This document shows, piece after piece, positions 6,504 to 14,782 of a stretch of 50,638 nt of DNA. The notes beneath the pieces were generated by a model. The model did no database searches. It had not been told where the DNA came from and worked only from the letters and a program-made list of their open reading frames with translations. The DNA comes from Ignavibacteria bacterium (GTDB lineage: Bacteria > Bacteroidota > Ignavibacteria > Kapaibacteriales > Kapaibacteriaceae): assembly GCA_947459875.1 (NCBI GenBank), contig CANHFG010000006.1:1-50638 (forward strand), read 5' to 3'. The first letter of the stretch is position 1; each line of letters opens with the position of its first letter. Both the position numbers and the translations under genes were made by a program.

Positions 6504-9473
6504 TTACGCCCTGTCGTTGATGACCTTCGCAAGGTAGGTCACCGACGGACGCGTGTTGGTCTCGGCAAGAACATGGAAGCTGCGCTCGCTCTTGCGTGCC
6601 ACAGACACTCGGCTGGCAGCATCGTTGGCGTCACCAAAGATGATAGCACCCGCCGGACATGCTTCCTGACATGCTGTGATGGCCTCTCCATCCTTGACGC
6701 GGGCGCGGCCCTCGTCACGGGCGTGCCACTTGGCTTCATGCAGGCGCTGCACGCAGAAGGTGCACTTTTCCATGATACCGCGCATGCGGCCGGACACTTC
6801 CGGGTTGAACACAAGGTCGAGCGGCTGACGCTCATCCTTGTAGTTGAGGAAGTTGAAGCGGCGCACCTTGTACGGACAGTTATTCAGGCAGTAACGCGTT
6901 CCGACACAGCGGTTGTAGGTCATCTCGTTGAGACCCTCCGGCGAGTGCGTCGTGGCCGCAACCGGACAGACATTTTCGCACGGAGCATTTTCGCAGTGCT
7001 GACACAGCATCGGCTCGATCACGGTCGACGATGGGTCCTGAAGTGAGCCGGAATAGTAGCGGTCCAGCCGGATCCAGTGCATTTCACGTCCAAGGAGCAC
7101 CTGATCCTTGCCAACAACCGGAATGTTGTTCTCACTTTGACAGGCGATAACGCATGAGGAGCATCCAGTACAGGAGCTCATGTCAATGACCATGCCCCAG
7201 CGATGTCCCTTGTATTGGTATTCACCAACGATGGAAAGGGGCTTACCAGCCTCATCCTTGATGTAGTCCGGCTCAAGCGATGTTACCGAAGCAAGGTCAC
7301 TGAGCTTCAGTGTCTGCGCAACGTTACGCTCGTTCTGCGTATCGCCCGGTGTTTCACTGAGCGTATGATGGTTCTGTGTTGTTGCAATTCGGTGACGTGC
7401 ACCTGTGACCGACACGCTTTCAACGGCGTGATAGCCACACGTTCCGGCAACAAACGCATTCGCGCCAATGCCTGTGCCGATGGATCCTCCAGCGGTGCGA
7501 CCATATCCGAGTTGAGTTGCAATGGTATCGTCGGCCATGCCTGGTTGAACCAACACGGGAAGCTCAACGCTTCCCTCTTTCGTGGTGATCGCCACCACGT
7601 TCTCATTTGCTTTCGACAGAGCCTTAAGGTCTTCCGTGCTTGATGCAAGTCCAAGCTTGACGGCCATAGCAGGACTGATGAGCGCGACATTGTCCCAGGT
7701 AACCTTGGTCACCGGGTCCGGAAGCTCCTGAAGCCAAGCGTTGTTGGCCAGACGTCCGTCATACAGAGCGTTCGATGGCACCGTCAGCAAAACCGTTCCC
7801 GTAGTCACCGATGCCTTTGACAGACCCGAAATCGCACCAGCATTCATGGGCAGATCCGATGCTGTGCGTCCGGTACCGGCGACAACTCCGCTTTGGAGTG
7901 TATCGACCCAGCTCATCGCAGGATAGGCGGCCATCATAGCCCCCTTCACGTAGTCGGCATAGCTGGTAGTTGCACCAAGGAACGCCGCATTGACCTTCTT
8001 GCCGACGGTCATGAGCGTGTCCTGCAGCGATGGTATTCCGTCACACAGTGGCGCAATGACGGGCTGCTGAATACTTACGTACCCGTCCGGGCTTACAGCC
8101 GTGCCCCAGGACTCAAGCCAATGGGCGGCTGGAATCGAGGCATCGGAGATCTGCGAAGTTTCGTCATCATACAAGTTGATGGTGCCGCGGAAGGCAACCT
8201 TTTTCAGGATCGCATTCTTGAAAGCGCGCGATGCGGAGTACTCAGGGTTGACATCTAAGAATATGGCCGCATGGATAGCGCCCGCCTCCATCTGCGAGGT
8301 GATGTCGGCTATGGCAGCCCCCTTCTCGCCGGAGTTCGGCAGTGTGCGGGATGCATCGATGATCTTCCCGGCACCAACACTGCCCAGAGCGCTGTTGATA
8401 GCAATACCGAGGCCATGAGCATGGGCCGAAAGGTGCGCTCCTACAAGTACGACACCCGTGCCTGCAGCGGCACTTTTGAGCCTCTTGGCTGCAGCACTCA
8501 CCGCTGCATTTGATGACGTCGCGCCACCGACCACCGCAGCATGTAGGTCCTGCAGGAATCCTTCAATCTGTGAAGGGGCTGTCCGAACCCGCACATCGGC
8601 GTTCATGCCGGTGCTGGAGTACTGCGACTCGACAACCGTCAGATGCGACATCTCGGCGTTAGCCTTGGAGGGAGTGCGCTTACCGGCGAAACGAGTCGCG
8701 TTATACAGTGCCAGTGTGTCTGCTCCAAGGAAATCTGCGTCCACACTTACGATCACCGATGCCTGCGAAAGATCCGGAACGATCTGCGCGTCACGTCCGA
8801 ATACAGCCTTGTTAGCAATCGCAGCACCATCATTGATGATCGCCGGAAGCGTCACAACGACAGCGTTCGGTACTGCTGCAACGAACTCATTCAGAAGCTG
8901 TGTGTAGGTTGGTGAGCAGTGCTCATCGACAAAAAGCGCGACCTTTTTTCCGGCGGTGATAGCCTCATTGATGGCACCAGCCATCTTGGAAGCAGCTGCA
9001 TCAAAGGACGTTTGCTGTCCGCCAACCTTTGGACGGCGGATGCGATCCGGATCATACAGCGAAAGCAGAGAGGCCTGCATTTCTGCGTTTGCCGCACCAC
9101 GCGCAAGGCCTGGATGCGACGCATTGCCCGTAACCTTGATCGGACGTCCCTCACGTGTCTTTACGACCGCACCGTAGGCAACGTTGCGATGAGAATAGAC
9201 CGACGCATAATAGATCGGCAATCCCGGAGTGGCATTCTGGAGCGACTTCACCGATGGGACCAGCTTTTGCTCAGGTCGACGACACGCAGCCGCTGTAAGC
9301 GCCATCGAGGCGGACACCAGAGCCATGAAGCTGCGGCGGCTGACGCCGGAATCGGCAAGGGCCGATGTCGTTGTGCCGGGTGCAAACTCAGCTGTCTCAC
9401 CACGACCTTCGGCGAGCTCGTCTATGCTCTTCCACATTGGATTGGTTGACGCATGGAGTGAACGGTCGGACAT
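6504..9473 (-). CDS. actB: alternative complex III subunit ActB (molybdopterin-oxidoreductase-like plus Fe-S fusion)
   Basis: ActB is the large periplasmic subunit of ACIII: a MopB-like domain without Mo cofactor (about 80-745) fused to an Fe-S ferredoxin domain. From ATG at 9473 (an in-frame TTG lies at 9479) it has 989 residues. The N-terminus has a Tat-type SRRSFMALVSASMAL followed by TAAAC, a lipobox-like site. The Fe-S part (from about 768) has 15 cysteines in groups CTGCSSCVIAC, CQHCENAPCENVC, CVGTRYCLNNC, CTFC and CQEAC. In the third group Thr replaces one cysteine. Fifteen ligands fit three [4Fe-4S] and one [3Fe-4S] cluster, as described for Rhodothermus ACIII. It follows actA in the operon. 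Confidence 0.94.
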   Translation of the reverse strand: MSDRSLHASTNPMWKSIDELAEGRGETAEFAPGTTTSALADSGVSRRSFMALVSASMALTAAACRRPEQKLVPSVKSLQNATPGLPIYYASVYSHRNVAYGAVVKTREGRPIKVTGNASHPGLARGAANAEMQASLLSLYDPDRIRRPKVGGQQTSFDAAASKMAGAINEAITAGKKVALFVDEHCSPTYTQLLNEFVAAVPNAVVVTLPAIINDGAAIANKAVFGRDAQIVPDLSQASVIVSVDADFLGADTLALYNATRFAGKRTPSKANAEMSHLTVVESQYSSTGMNADVRVRTAPSQIEGFLQDLHAAVVGGATSSNAAVSAAAKRLKSAAAGTGVVLVGAHLSAHAHGLGIAINSALGSVGAGKIIDASRTLPNSGEKGAAIADITSQMEAGAIHAAIFLDVNPEYSASRAFKNAILKKVAFRGTINLYDDETSQISDASIPAAHWLESWGTAVSPDGYVSIQQPVIAPLCDGIPSLQDTLMTVGKKVNAAFLGATTSYADYVKGAMMAAYPAMSWVDTLQSGVVAGTGRTASDLPMNAGAISGLSKASVTTGTVLLTVPSNALYDGRLANNAWLQELPDPVTKVTWDNVALISPAMAVKLGLASSTEDLKALSKANENVVAITTKEGSVELPVLVQPGMADDTIATQLGYGRTAGGSIGTGIGANAFVAGTCGYHAVESVSVTGARHRIATTQNHHTLSETPGDTQNERNVAQTLKLSDLASVTSLEPDYIKDEAGKPLSIVGEYQYKGHRWGMVIDMSSCTGCSSCVIACQSENNIPVVGKDQVLLGREMHWIRLDRYYSGSLQDPSSTVIEPMLCQHCENAPCENVCPVAATTHSPEGLNEMTYNRCVGTRYCLNNCPYKVRRFNFLNYKDERQPLDLVFNPEVSGRMRGIMEKCTFCVQRLHEAKWHARDEGRARVKDGEAITACQEACPAGAIIFGDANDAASRVSVARKSERSFHVLAETNTRPSVTYLAKVINDRA

Positions 9474-9521
9474 ATGCAAACCTTGAAGGGATGTTTCAAT
9501 CGTTGAGGATGAAGCTGTCGA

Positions 9522-10280
9522 TCAATAATGACACGACGAGCAGTTCTCTGGGCCGACGCCGGCTACCTTGGGGTGAGGTATTCCAGCAACCTCTACAGGC
9601 GGTACCTGCACATCATATCCGCCATATTGTGGAATCGTTAGCGGCTTGAGCGAGGCCTTATCGGCAACCTGTGCCTTGATCGGCGTGAAGATGTACGTGC
9701 TGTCAAGCAAGTTCTTCATGTCATGCACCTTACCGGTGAACACACCCGAAATCGGACGCGCACCGACGATGTTCTTCTCTGGATTGCGGTGACAGTCGAG
9801 ACACCAGCCCATGCTAAGGGGCTTGCTCTGTGAAACAACTCCCATCTCTTCGATAGGGCCGTGACACGATTTACAGTCGATCTGCGCACGGATGTGACGG
9901 CTGTGATTAAAGTGCGCATAGTCCGGCACCTTGTGGATGCGCACCCACGAAATCGGATTACCCGTCTCGTAAGAGTCACGCACAAGCTGGAGCTTCGGAG
10001 ACTCTGCCTTCACCGCCGTATGGCAGTTCATACAGGTCTGCGTCGTTGGCACCGGAGAGTGCGCGGACTTCTCAACGCCTGCGTGGCAGTACTGACAGTG
10101 GATCTGCAGCTGCCCGGCGTGAAGCTTGTGAGAGAATGGCACCGGCTGCTCGGGACGATAGCCAACATCGGCAAAATCGTTTCGAAACCCGAAGTAGCCC
10201 AGGAGGAAGAGAACACCGACGACGCCGCCTGCGACGGCGCCACCGACCTTGACCCCCATGTCAAACTTGCGTGAAAACAT
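9522..10280 (-). CDS. actA: alternative complex III subunit ActA (pentahaem cytochrome c)
   Basis: ActA is the pentahaem cytochrome c of ACIII, facing the periplasm. The 252-aa protein has one N-terminal membrane segment (about 10-31) and five CXXCH motifs at 62-66, 83-87, 136-140, 160-164 and 247-251. The spare histidines H51, H54, H123, H126 and H129 are candidate distal ligands. It is the first gene of actABCDEF. A full TAnnTTTG -7 box lies about 28 bases upstream, with GAGGGA as the ribosome site 6-8 bases before ATG. The final CSSCHY lies at the very end, so the fifth haem is bound by the C-terminus. Confidence 0.95.
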   Translation of the reverse strand: MFSRKFDMGVKVGGAVAGGVVGVLFLLGYFGFRNDFADVGYRPEQPVPFSHKLHAGQLQIHCQYCHAGVEKSAHSPVPTTQTCMNCHTAVKAESPKLQLVRDSYETGNPISWVRIHKVPDYAHFNHSRHIRAQIDCKSCHGPIEEMGVVSQSKPLSMGWCLDCHRNPEKNIVGARPISGVFTGKVHDMKNLLDSTYIFTPIKAQVADKASLKPLTIPQYGGYDVQVPPVEVAGIPHPKVAGVGPENCSSCHY

Positions 10281-10307
10281 TCGCTTCCCTCAGCAGTAAA
10301 TGTCGTG

Positions 10308-10315
10308 CAAATATA
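10308..10315 (-). promoter_or_regulatory. -7 box of the act operon promoter
   Basis: The minus strand reads GGTATATTTGC, a full TAnnTTTG match (10308-10315) in the gap between the oxidase operon and actA. It would give a leader of about 20 nt. A TTG at -33 is not evident. Confidence 0.5.
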
Positions 10316-10334
10316 CCGTTCCGCGTGAACCTAT

Positions 10335-10365
10335 GTCGCATGATTGTCCACATGAATCACGCGAC
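10335..10365 (-). terminator. hairpin at the end of the cytochrome oxidase operon
   Basis: GTCGCATGATT (10335-10345) and AATCACGCGAC (10355-10365) pair over 11 positions with one wobble. The hairpin overlaps the stop of the last oxidase-operon gene and precedes the act promoter. No U-tract follows on the minus strand, so it could be a factor-dependent stop, an RNA-stabilising hairpin, or both. Confidence 0.4.
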
Positions 10366-10584
10366 AGAATTTGGATGTTGTCGAAGTCGTCGTGCAATGA
10401 CCACGATGCCAACGATCAAGATGGTTATCGGTACGCTGAGCATCACGATTACCGACAATGAATAGGCATCTCCTACCGAGGCATTGCTTCCGTGCTTGGT
10501 AAAGCTGTCCTTGCATGCAGGACAGGCCATTGCATCCGATACGGCCGCAAGAGCTACGAGCAGACCTATGACCTTCTTGTTCAT
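10357..10584 (-). CDS. small exported membrane protein with CPAC motif, oxidase operon
   Basis: A 75-aa protein of unknown function. It has a signal-like N-terminus (MNKKVIGLLVALAAVSDA), then the short motif ACPACKDSF (about 20-28), then one hydrophobic segment (about 42-65) and a basic tail. The CXXC could bind a metal or act in thiol-disulfide exchange outside the membrane. Similar small proteins with a CPMCK/CPACK motif are known to me beside oxidase genes in other phyla. It overlaps the DUF420 gene by 4 bases and is last in the operon after SCO, so a role in copper or haem handling for the oxidase is plausible but unproven. Confidence 0.75.
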   Translation of the reverse strand: MNKKVIGLLVALAAVSDAMACPACKDSFTKHGSNASVGDAYSLSVIVMLSVPITILIVGIVVIARRLRQHPNSVA

Positions 10585-11027
10585 GACACCGGCCTAAACC
10601 ACTGGTACAACATGAAGTAGACGATCACGCCTGTAACAGACACGTAGAGCCAGATGGGCAACGTGATTTTCGCAATGCGGCGATGCGTCTCAACAGACAT
10701 GGCAAGCCCCCTGCGAATGGTGATGATCGCCAAGACCGGCACAGTAGCAGCAAGCGCAACATGCGTGATCAGAATCGTCAGATAAACAGCTCTCCATATC
10801 CCTTCGCCCGGAAAAACCGTGTTGTAGGATCCGGTAGTCGTGTAGAGATGCCACTTGTGCAGGAGGTAGCATCCGAGAAAGACAACGGAAACAACGAACG
10901 CGGTGATCATCACCATGCGATGCTGCTGCACACGGCGCTGACGGATGAGGCGATACCCTACAACGAGGAGCACGGTAGAGAGCGCGTTCAGCGTGGCATT
11001 GAGTGCCGGAAGCTGGTCGAGGTTCAT
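10581..11027 (-). CDS. DUF420 membrane protein of the oxidase operon
   Basis: A 148-aa membrane protein with four predicted helices (about 8-28, 38-58, 82-104 and 122-142) and the DUF420 signature around HRMVMITAFVVS and YLLHK. The histidines H36, H57 and H114 lie near helix ends and are typical of the family. DUF420 members (CtaM/YozB type) are needed for oxidase assembly in Gram-positive bacteria, probably in haem or copper insertion. Here it overlaps the SCO gene by 4 bases (ATGA) and the CPAC gene by 4 bases, so the three are translationally coupled and probably work on the same maturation step. Confidence 0.85.
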   Translation of the reverse strand: MNLDQLPALNATLNALSTVLLVVGYRLIRQRRVQQHRMVMITAFVVSVVFLGCYLLHKWHLYTTTGSYNTVFPGEGIWRAVYLTILITHVALAATVPVLAIITIRRGLAMSVETHRRIAKITLPIWLYVSVTGVIVYFMLYQWFRPVS

Positions 11028-11602
11028 GGAAGAGCCTTGAGAATGTTCCGAAGCTTCGCCACATCGGCAGGATCTGCACTGTCGTAATAGCCCCTGACCT
11101 GCATTGCAGTATCGATGAGTACAAACCGCGTTGAATGAAGGTCCGGTTCTGATGGAGAAACAAGACCAAGGTCATTGCTTGACACAGCGATCATCGAATC
11201 CAGGGGCATTGTGACAAAGGCCCATGTATTGCGCTCGGCACCATACTGGCGCGCGTACTCTCGCAGCACACTGGGCACGTCGTTCTCAGGATCGGAGGTC
11301 AACGAGACAAACGACACTTTCGAGGCAAACTCGCGATTGATGCCGGCAAGGACATTGTTTAACGCCGGACAGACCGTCTGGCATCTCGTGAAGAAAAATG
11401 ATGCGATCCACGCACGCCCGCGCAGAGCCTCTGCGCGGAAGGCCGCACTGTCCTGGTCAACCCCGGAGAACGAAGAGACAGCCCGCAAAACCGGAAGCGT
11501 GTCCCAGGGAGTTTTTTCGCGCACTGCATCGTCCGCACTCGGCTGGCACGAAGCAAGCGCGATAAGCAATGACAGCAGCCCGGTGATAACTGACAGTCGC
11601 AT
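11024..11602 (-). CDS. SCO1/SenC-family copper chaperone lipoprotein
   Basis: SCO proteins carry copper to, or reduce, the CuA site of oxidase subunit II. The 192-aa product has a lipoprotein signal ending in LASC (Cys19), a thioredoxin-like fold, the copper-binding CXXXC in FTRCQTVCPA and the distal His in DLHSTRF. I chose ATG at 11602. An in-frame GTG at 11614 would add four residues; AAGGG lies only 3 bases before that GTG and 15 before the ATG, so the start is uncertain. The gene lies after ctaF and overlaps the DUF420 gene, fitting CuA assembly for the CtaC in this operon. Confidence 0.9.
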   Translation of the reverse strand: MRLSVITGLLSLLIALASCQPSADDAVREKTPWDTLPVLRAVSSFSGVDQDSAAFRAEALRGRAWIASFFFTRCQTVCPALNNVLAGINREFASKVSFVSLTSDPENDVPSVLREYARQYGAERNTWAFVTMPLDSMIAVSSNDLGLVSPSEPDLHSTRFVLIDTAMQVRGYYDSADPADVAKLRNILKALP

Positions 11603-11620
11603 GTCTATTGGCACAATCCC

Positions 11621-11995
11621 TTAGTGTCCTGCCTTGTGATCGCCCGGATACAGTTGCTGATGCACCGTGCGGGTAACGTGATCATTAGAGGGGGCAGCAC
11701 CAAACTCAAGGTTCAAACCGAACGTCAGCACAAAGAACAGAAACACCGGCACGTACACGAAGAAGCGCAGGTACGGGTTGTCGAACTTCAGGTGCATGAA
11801 AATGTACATCACACAGATGACCTTGAAGACGGCAATGGCAAGACCAACCGTGATGTTGAGCACATATCCGTGGATGAACCCGACGTCCGGAAAGTGCACC
11901 AGCTTGGCGGCAGCTACCGTCAGCAGCGTCATGGCGCAAAGCGTGAAAAACACCTTCATGTAGGCAGGGATAACGTTACCGTGATCGTGACCCAT
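11621..11995 (-). CDS. ctaF: cytochrome c oxidase subunit IV (CtaF/CoxD type)
   Basis: Small membrane subunit of a caa3/aa3-type oxidase. From ATG at 11995 it is 124 aa, begins MGHDHGN and has three hydrophobic segments (about 13-31, 42-62 and 70-92), with the family pattern VCVMYIFMHLKFDNPYLRF. The longer open frame (to 12079) overlaps ctaE and has no hydrophobic start, so it is not used. The His-containing N- and C-termini recall the His-rich start of CtaD. It lies between ctaE and the SCO gene, the usual place for subunit IV. Confidence 0.85.
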   Translation of the reverse strand: MGHDHGNVIPAYMKVFFTLCAMTLLTVAAAKLVHFPDVGFIHGYVLNITVGLAIAVFKVICVMYIFMHLKFDNPYLRFFVYVPVFLFFVLTFGLNLEFGAAPSNDHVTRTVHQQLYPGDHKAGH

Positions 11996-12036
11996 TGTCG
12001 TGCTCCTGATTTCGGTCGTGAAATGTCGTGTGGATA

Positions 12037-12636
12037 TTAGGGGAAGATGAGATACAAGGCTGGAAAGATGAAGATCCACATCAGATCGACAAAGTGCCAG
12101 TAAAGACCGAGCGTCTCAACCTTGACAGGGTGCGGATACCCATTCTTCGTAAATGACTTCATGAGCATAAAGACCATCGGGATCATTCCCGCGATCACGT
12201 GCAGAGCGTGGAAGCCGGTCATGATAAAGTAGAAGGAGTAGAACAGCGTGTGATTCTCCTGCCCAGGGAACAATCCGTCCTGCCACTTGGCCCCGTACTC
12301 GAAATACTTGACGATAAGGAAGCCAAAGGCACCAAGAATGGTAAGTCCCAGATAGGTCTGGAACATTCCATTGTTCTTGCGCTCGAGGTTGTAGATGGCC
12401 AACGCCATCGTCAACGAGCTACCGATCAGAATGAACGTGTTAAGAAGTGCCAGGGGCCAGCTCAAGTGATGGGAAGCATCAAAAAAGGCCTGGTAATTCG
12501 TGTTGCGAAGCACGATGAAGGTTCCGAAGAACCCCGTGAAGAACATGAGCTCCGAGGCAAGAAACGCCCACATGGCCAGCTTGCCATTGGCGATCTTGGT
12601 GACCGGCTCGTGATTGAGATTCAGTGCTGCAGACAT
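12037..12636 (-). CDS. ctaE: cytochrome c oxidase subunit III
   Basis: Subunit III supports proton uptake and stability of haem-copper oxidases. The 199-aa protein has five predicted helices, as in caa3-type subunit III lacking the first two helices of the mitochondrial form. Family motifs are KLAMWAFLASELMFFTGFFG near the start, FYFIMTGFHALHVIAGM in the middle and YWHFVDLMWIFIFPALYL at the end. The conserved Glu of SELMFF and His of GFHALHV are present. It follows ctaB by 21 bases and precedes ctaF. Confidence 0.94.
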   Translation of the reverse strand: MSAALNLNHEPVTKIANGKLAMWAFLASELMFFTGFFGTFIVLRNTNYQAFFDASHHLSWPLALLNTFILIGSSLTMALAIYNLERKNNGMFQTYLGLTILGAFGFLIVKYFEYGAKWQDGLFPGQENHTLFYSFYFIMTGFHALHVIAGMIPMVFMLMKSFTKNGYPHPVKVETLGLYWHFVDLMWIFIFPALYLIFP

Positions 12637-12657
12637 GCTACCACCTGTTATGATTGA

Positions 12658-13587
12658 TCATTGTTTGTCGAGAAACATCAGTACGACGATTCCCATCAGA
12701 ACCGCGTACGAAGTGAGCAGAACCTTCCGCGCCGTTGCCGCGTCCGGGTTGCGGTAGAACAAAGCGCTCTGCACTGTCAGCCAGAGCCCTAGTGCGGACA
12801 CTCCCACGAGATACACCGTGCCGGTGACGCCAATGACCGTCGGCAGAACCGCACAGACCAGAAGCAGGAAGCTGGTAAGCGTCATCTGCACGGCAAGTGT
12901 CTTGCCCGATTCATCTGAAATCGCGCGAAGAATCATACCACCATCACGGTAGTCCGCACGGTACATCCACGACAGCGCATAGAAATGTGGCAGCTGCCAG
13001 AAAAACAGAATGGCAAACAGAACCCACGCCATTGTGTCGGCAGAACCGGTAACCGCAGTCCAGCCGCCCATAAACGGCAGGGCTCCGGGGATCCCACCAA
13101 CAATGACAGCCAGAGATGAACGGGTTTTCATCGGCGTGTAGACCATCACATAGCTGAGCCAGGTTGCAATGGCAAGCCAGAAGGTCAAGGCGTTCACCGT
13201 TAATAGCAGGGCAGCGCCACCGAGTGACAGAACGGCAGCAAAGATGGATGCGCTGCGCATGGAGATCGCCCCAGATGGGATGGGGCGCTTTGCCGTGCGC
13301 TTCATGCGCGCGTCAACATCGCGTTCGAGGATATGATTGACGACGCAGCTGCCACTGCTGATGAGCAGCGTGCCGAACATCGTAGCGGCCAGATGCGCCG
13401 CCTGTGTGGTTGAGAATAGAGACGTTGTGGACGGCAAGGCAAGATGATACCCCGCAAGGGTGGTCATCATCACCATCTTGCTGATTCCGGGCTTGGTAAG
13501 CTCGTAATACATCGATACGCGCGACGGCGCCTGCTCTGCCTCAGAGGCATTGATAGCCGCCTCGGTGTTCTGCGACGACATACTCAT
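12658..13587 (-). CDS. ctaB: protoheme IX farnesyltransferase (haem O synthase)
   Basis: CtaB (CyoE) attaches a farnesyl group to haem B to make haem O, the first step to haem A. It is a UbiA-family membrane prenyltransferase of 309 aa with about eight or nine helices. The first Asp-rich motif is NHILERDVDARMKRTAKRP and the second region has YRADYRDGGM. The residues NxxxDxxxD for the Mg-diphosphate are present. It overlaps the end of ctaA by 4 bases, so haem O and haem A synthases are coupled. The length is typical. Confidence 0.94.
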   Translation of the reverse strand: MSMSSQNTEAAINASEAEQAPSRVSMYYELTKPGISKMVMMTTLAGYHLALPSTTSLFSTTQAAHLAATMFGTLLISSGSCVVNHILERDVDARMKRTAKRPIPSGAISMRSASIFAAVLSLGGAALLLTVNALTFWLAIATWLSYVMVYTPMKTRSSLAVIVGGIPGALPFMGGWTAVTGSADTMAWVLFAILFFWQLPHFYALSWMYRADYRDGGMILRAISDESGKTLAVQMTLTSFLLLVCAVLPTVIGVTGTVYLVGVSALGLWLTVQSALFYRNPDAATARKVLLTSYAVLMGIVVLMFLDKQ

Positions 13588-14756
13588 CGTCCCCCCTCGT
13601 GGACCAGCCCATGAGCTTGCTCATGAACATCTAGGGTCAGGGGGCGCCCCTTCACACTCAGAAATGTGATGGCATTGGAAACGAGGATCACTACACCGAC
13701 CATGACGTGCAGCGTGGTGACGAGTTCGCCACGGGCGGTCCAGAGAATTCCGGCGCCAAGGGCGATCTGGACTCCGACAAGACACAGGGCAAGGAGTGAC
13801 GAGCGACGTACGTCCGTCGATGCACCTTCAGAACGAAGCCTGATGAACTGCCACACGATGGCAAGAGCGACAACGTAGGCCAACGAACGGTGCACCAGGT
13901 GAATCACAACCTGAGGATACTGCAGCAGATCAGCCGACGGAAAGAAGCCGGCTTCGCTCCAATGAGGGAAACTTACGCTAACGCCCCACGAGTCGGTGTG
14001 GCGCGTAAGAGCTCCGAGCACGAACTGTACGAACGTCAGCGCCCACGTCGTGGCAACAAGCGATGCCGTGCCTGAGCTGACCGTTCCCTGAGAGCGTAGA
14101 CGACGCCACGCAGCCGAAGACTGCAAGGTGATGGCGATAACGATCATCAGGAAAAGCTGCGCCAGCACGCCATGTGAGGTCGACGTCCAGTCGGGCAGAT
14201 TCTGCCTCACTGTGTAGCCGCCAAATGACCCCTGAAGACACACCGCCGTGAATGCGGCCATAGCCAGCCACACAATGCGGTGCTGACCGGTAACACGGAG
14301 GGCCTTGACGACGAACGTGACCGTCAGAAGACCGAGACCGACCATGAATGCTTCCATGAAATTCATCGGCATACTATTCATGCCCAGCACAGCAGAGGCG
14401 ATAGTCAGGAAGACAACCGCGATCAAGCCCGCAATGGCCCGGTTCGGACGCTGTCCCGCCGGCGTTGACCGATAGGCCAGCACCAGAAGTAGGGTCGTGA
14501 CCAGACCGACGACAGTTGCAAACAACCGATGTCCATGCTCCCAGAATCGATCCTTCGCCCACAACCATTCTGAGGGGGCATAGGTGACCATAGGAGCGAG
14601 GTTTGACGTAGGCCAATCGGGGAACGCCATGCCGCTGCGTGTGGTGTTGACGTGACCGCCCCAGACGATAAGTCCGAAGGTGAGCACACACAACACAAGG
14701 GCGACGCGATTGATCGCGCGGCTCGATCGGTCAGAAGCTGTTTCTTGAGGCGTCAT
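13584..14756 (-). CDS. ctaA: haem A synthase (COX15/CtaA)
   Basis: CtaA oxidises the haem O methyl group to a formyl, giving haem A for the oxidase. From ATG at 14756 it is 390 aa with about eight helices in two repeats. The histidine motifs include WEHGHRLFATVVG in the first half and VIHLVHRSLAYVVALA in the second. An early motif GGHVNTTRSGMAFPDWP is typical. The open frame runs 36 codons further upstream with a basic, Cys-containing stretch that overlaps the end of ctaD, so it is not used. It lies between ctaD and ctaB. Confidence 0.92.
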   Translation of the reverse strand: MTPQETASDRSSRAINRVALVLCVLTFGLIVWGGHVNTTRSGMAFPDWPTSNLAPMVTYAPSEWLWAKDRFWEHGHRLFATVVGLVTTLLLVLAYRSTPAGQRPNRAIAGLIAVVFLTIASAVLGMNSMPMNFMEAFMVGLGLLTVTFVVKALRVTGQHRIVWLAMAAFTAVCLQGSFGGYTVRQNLPDWTSTSHGVLAQLFLMIVIAITLQSSAAWRRLRSQGTVSSGTASLVATTWALTFVQFVLGALTRHTDSWGVSVSFPHWSEAGFFPSADLLQYPQVVIHLVHRSLAYVVALAIVWQFIRLRSEGASTDVRRSSLLALCLVGVQIALGAGILWTARGELVTTLHVMVGVVILVSNAITFLSVKGRPLTLDVHEQAHGLVHEGGR

Positions 14757-14782
14757 GCTTTTGGTTGTCGCCTTGAGGTACC

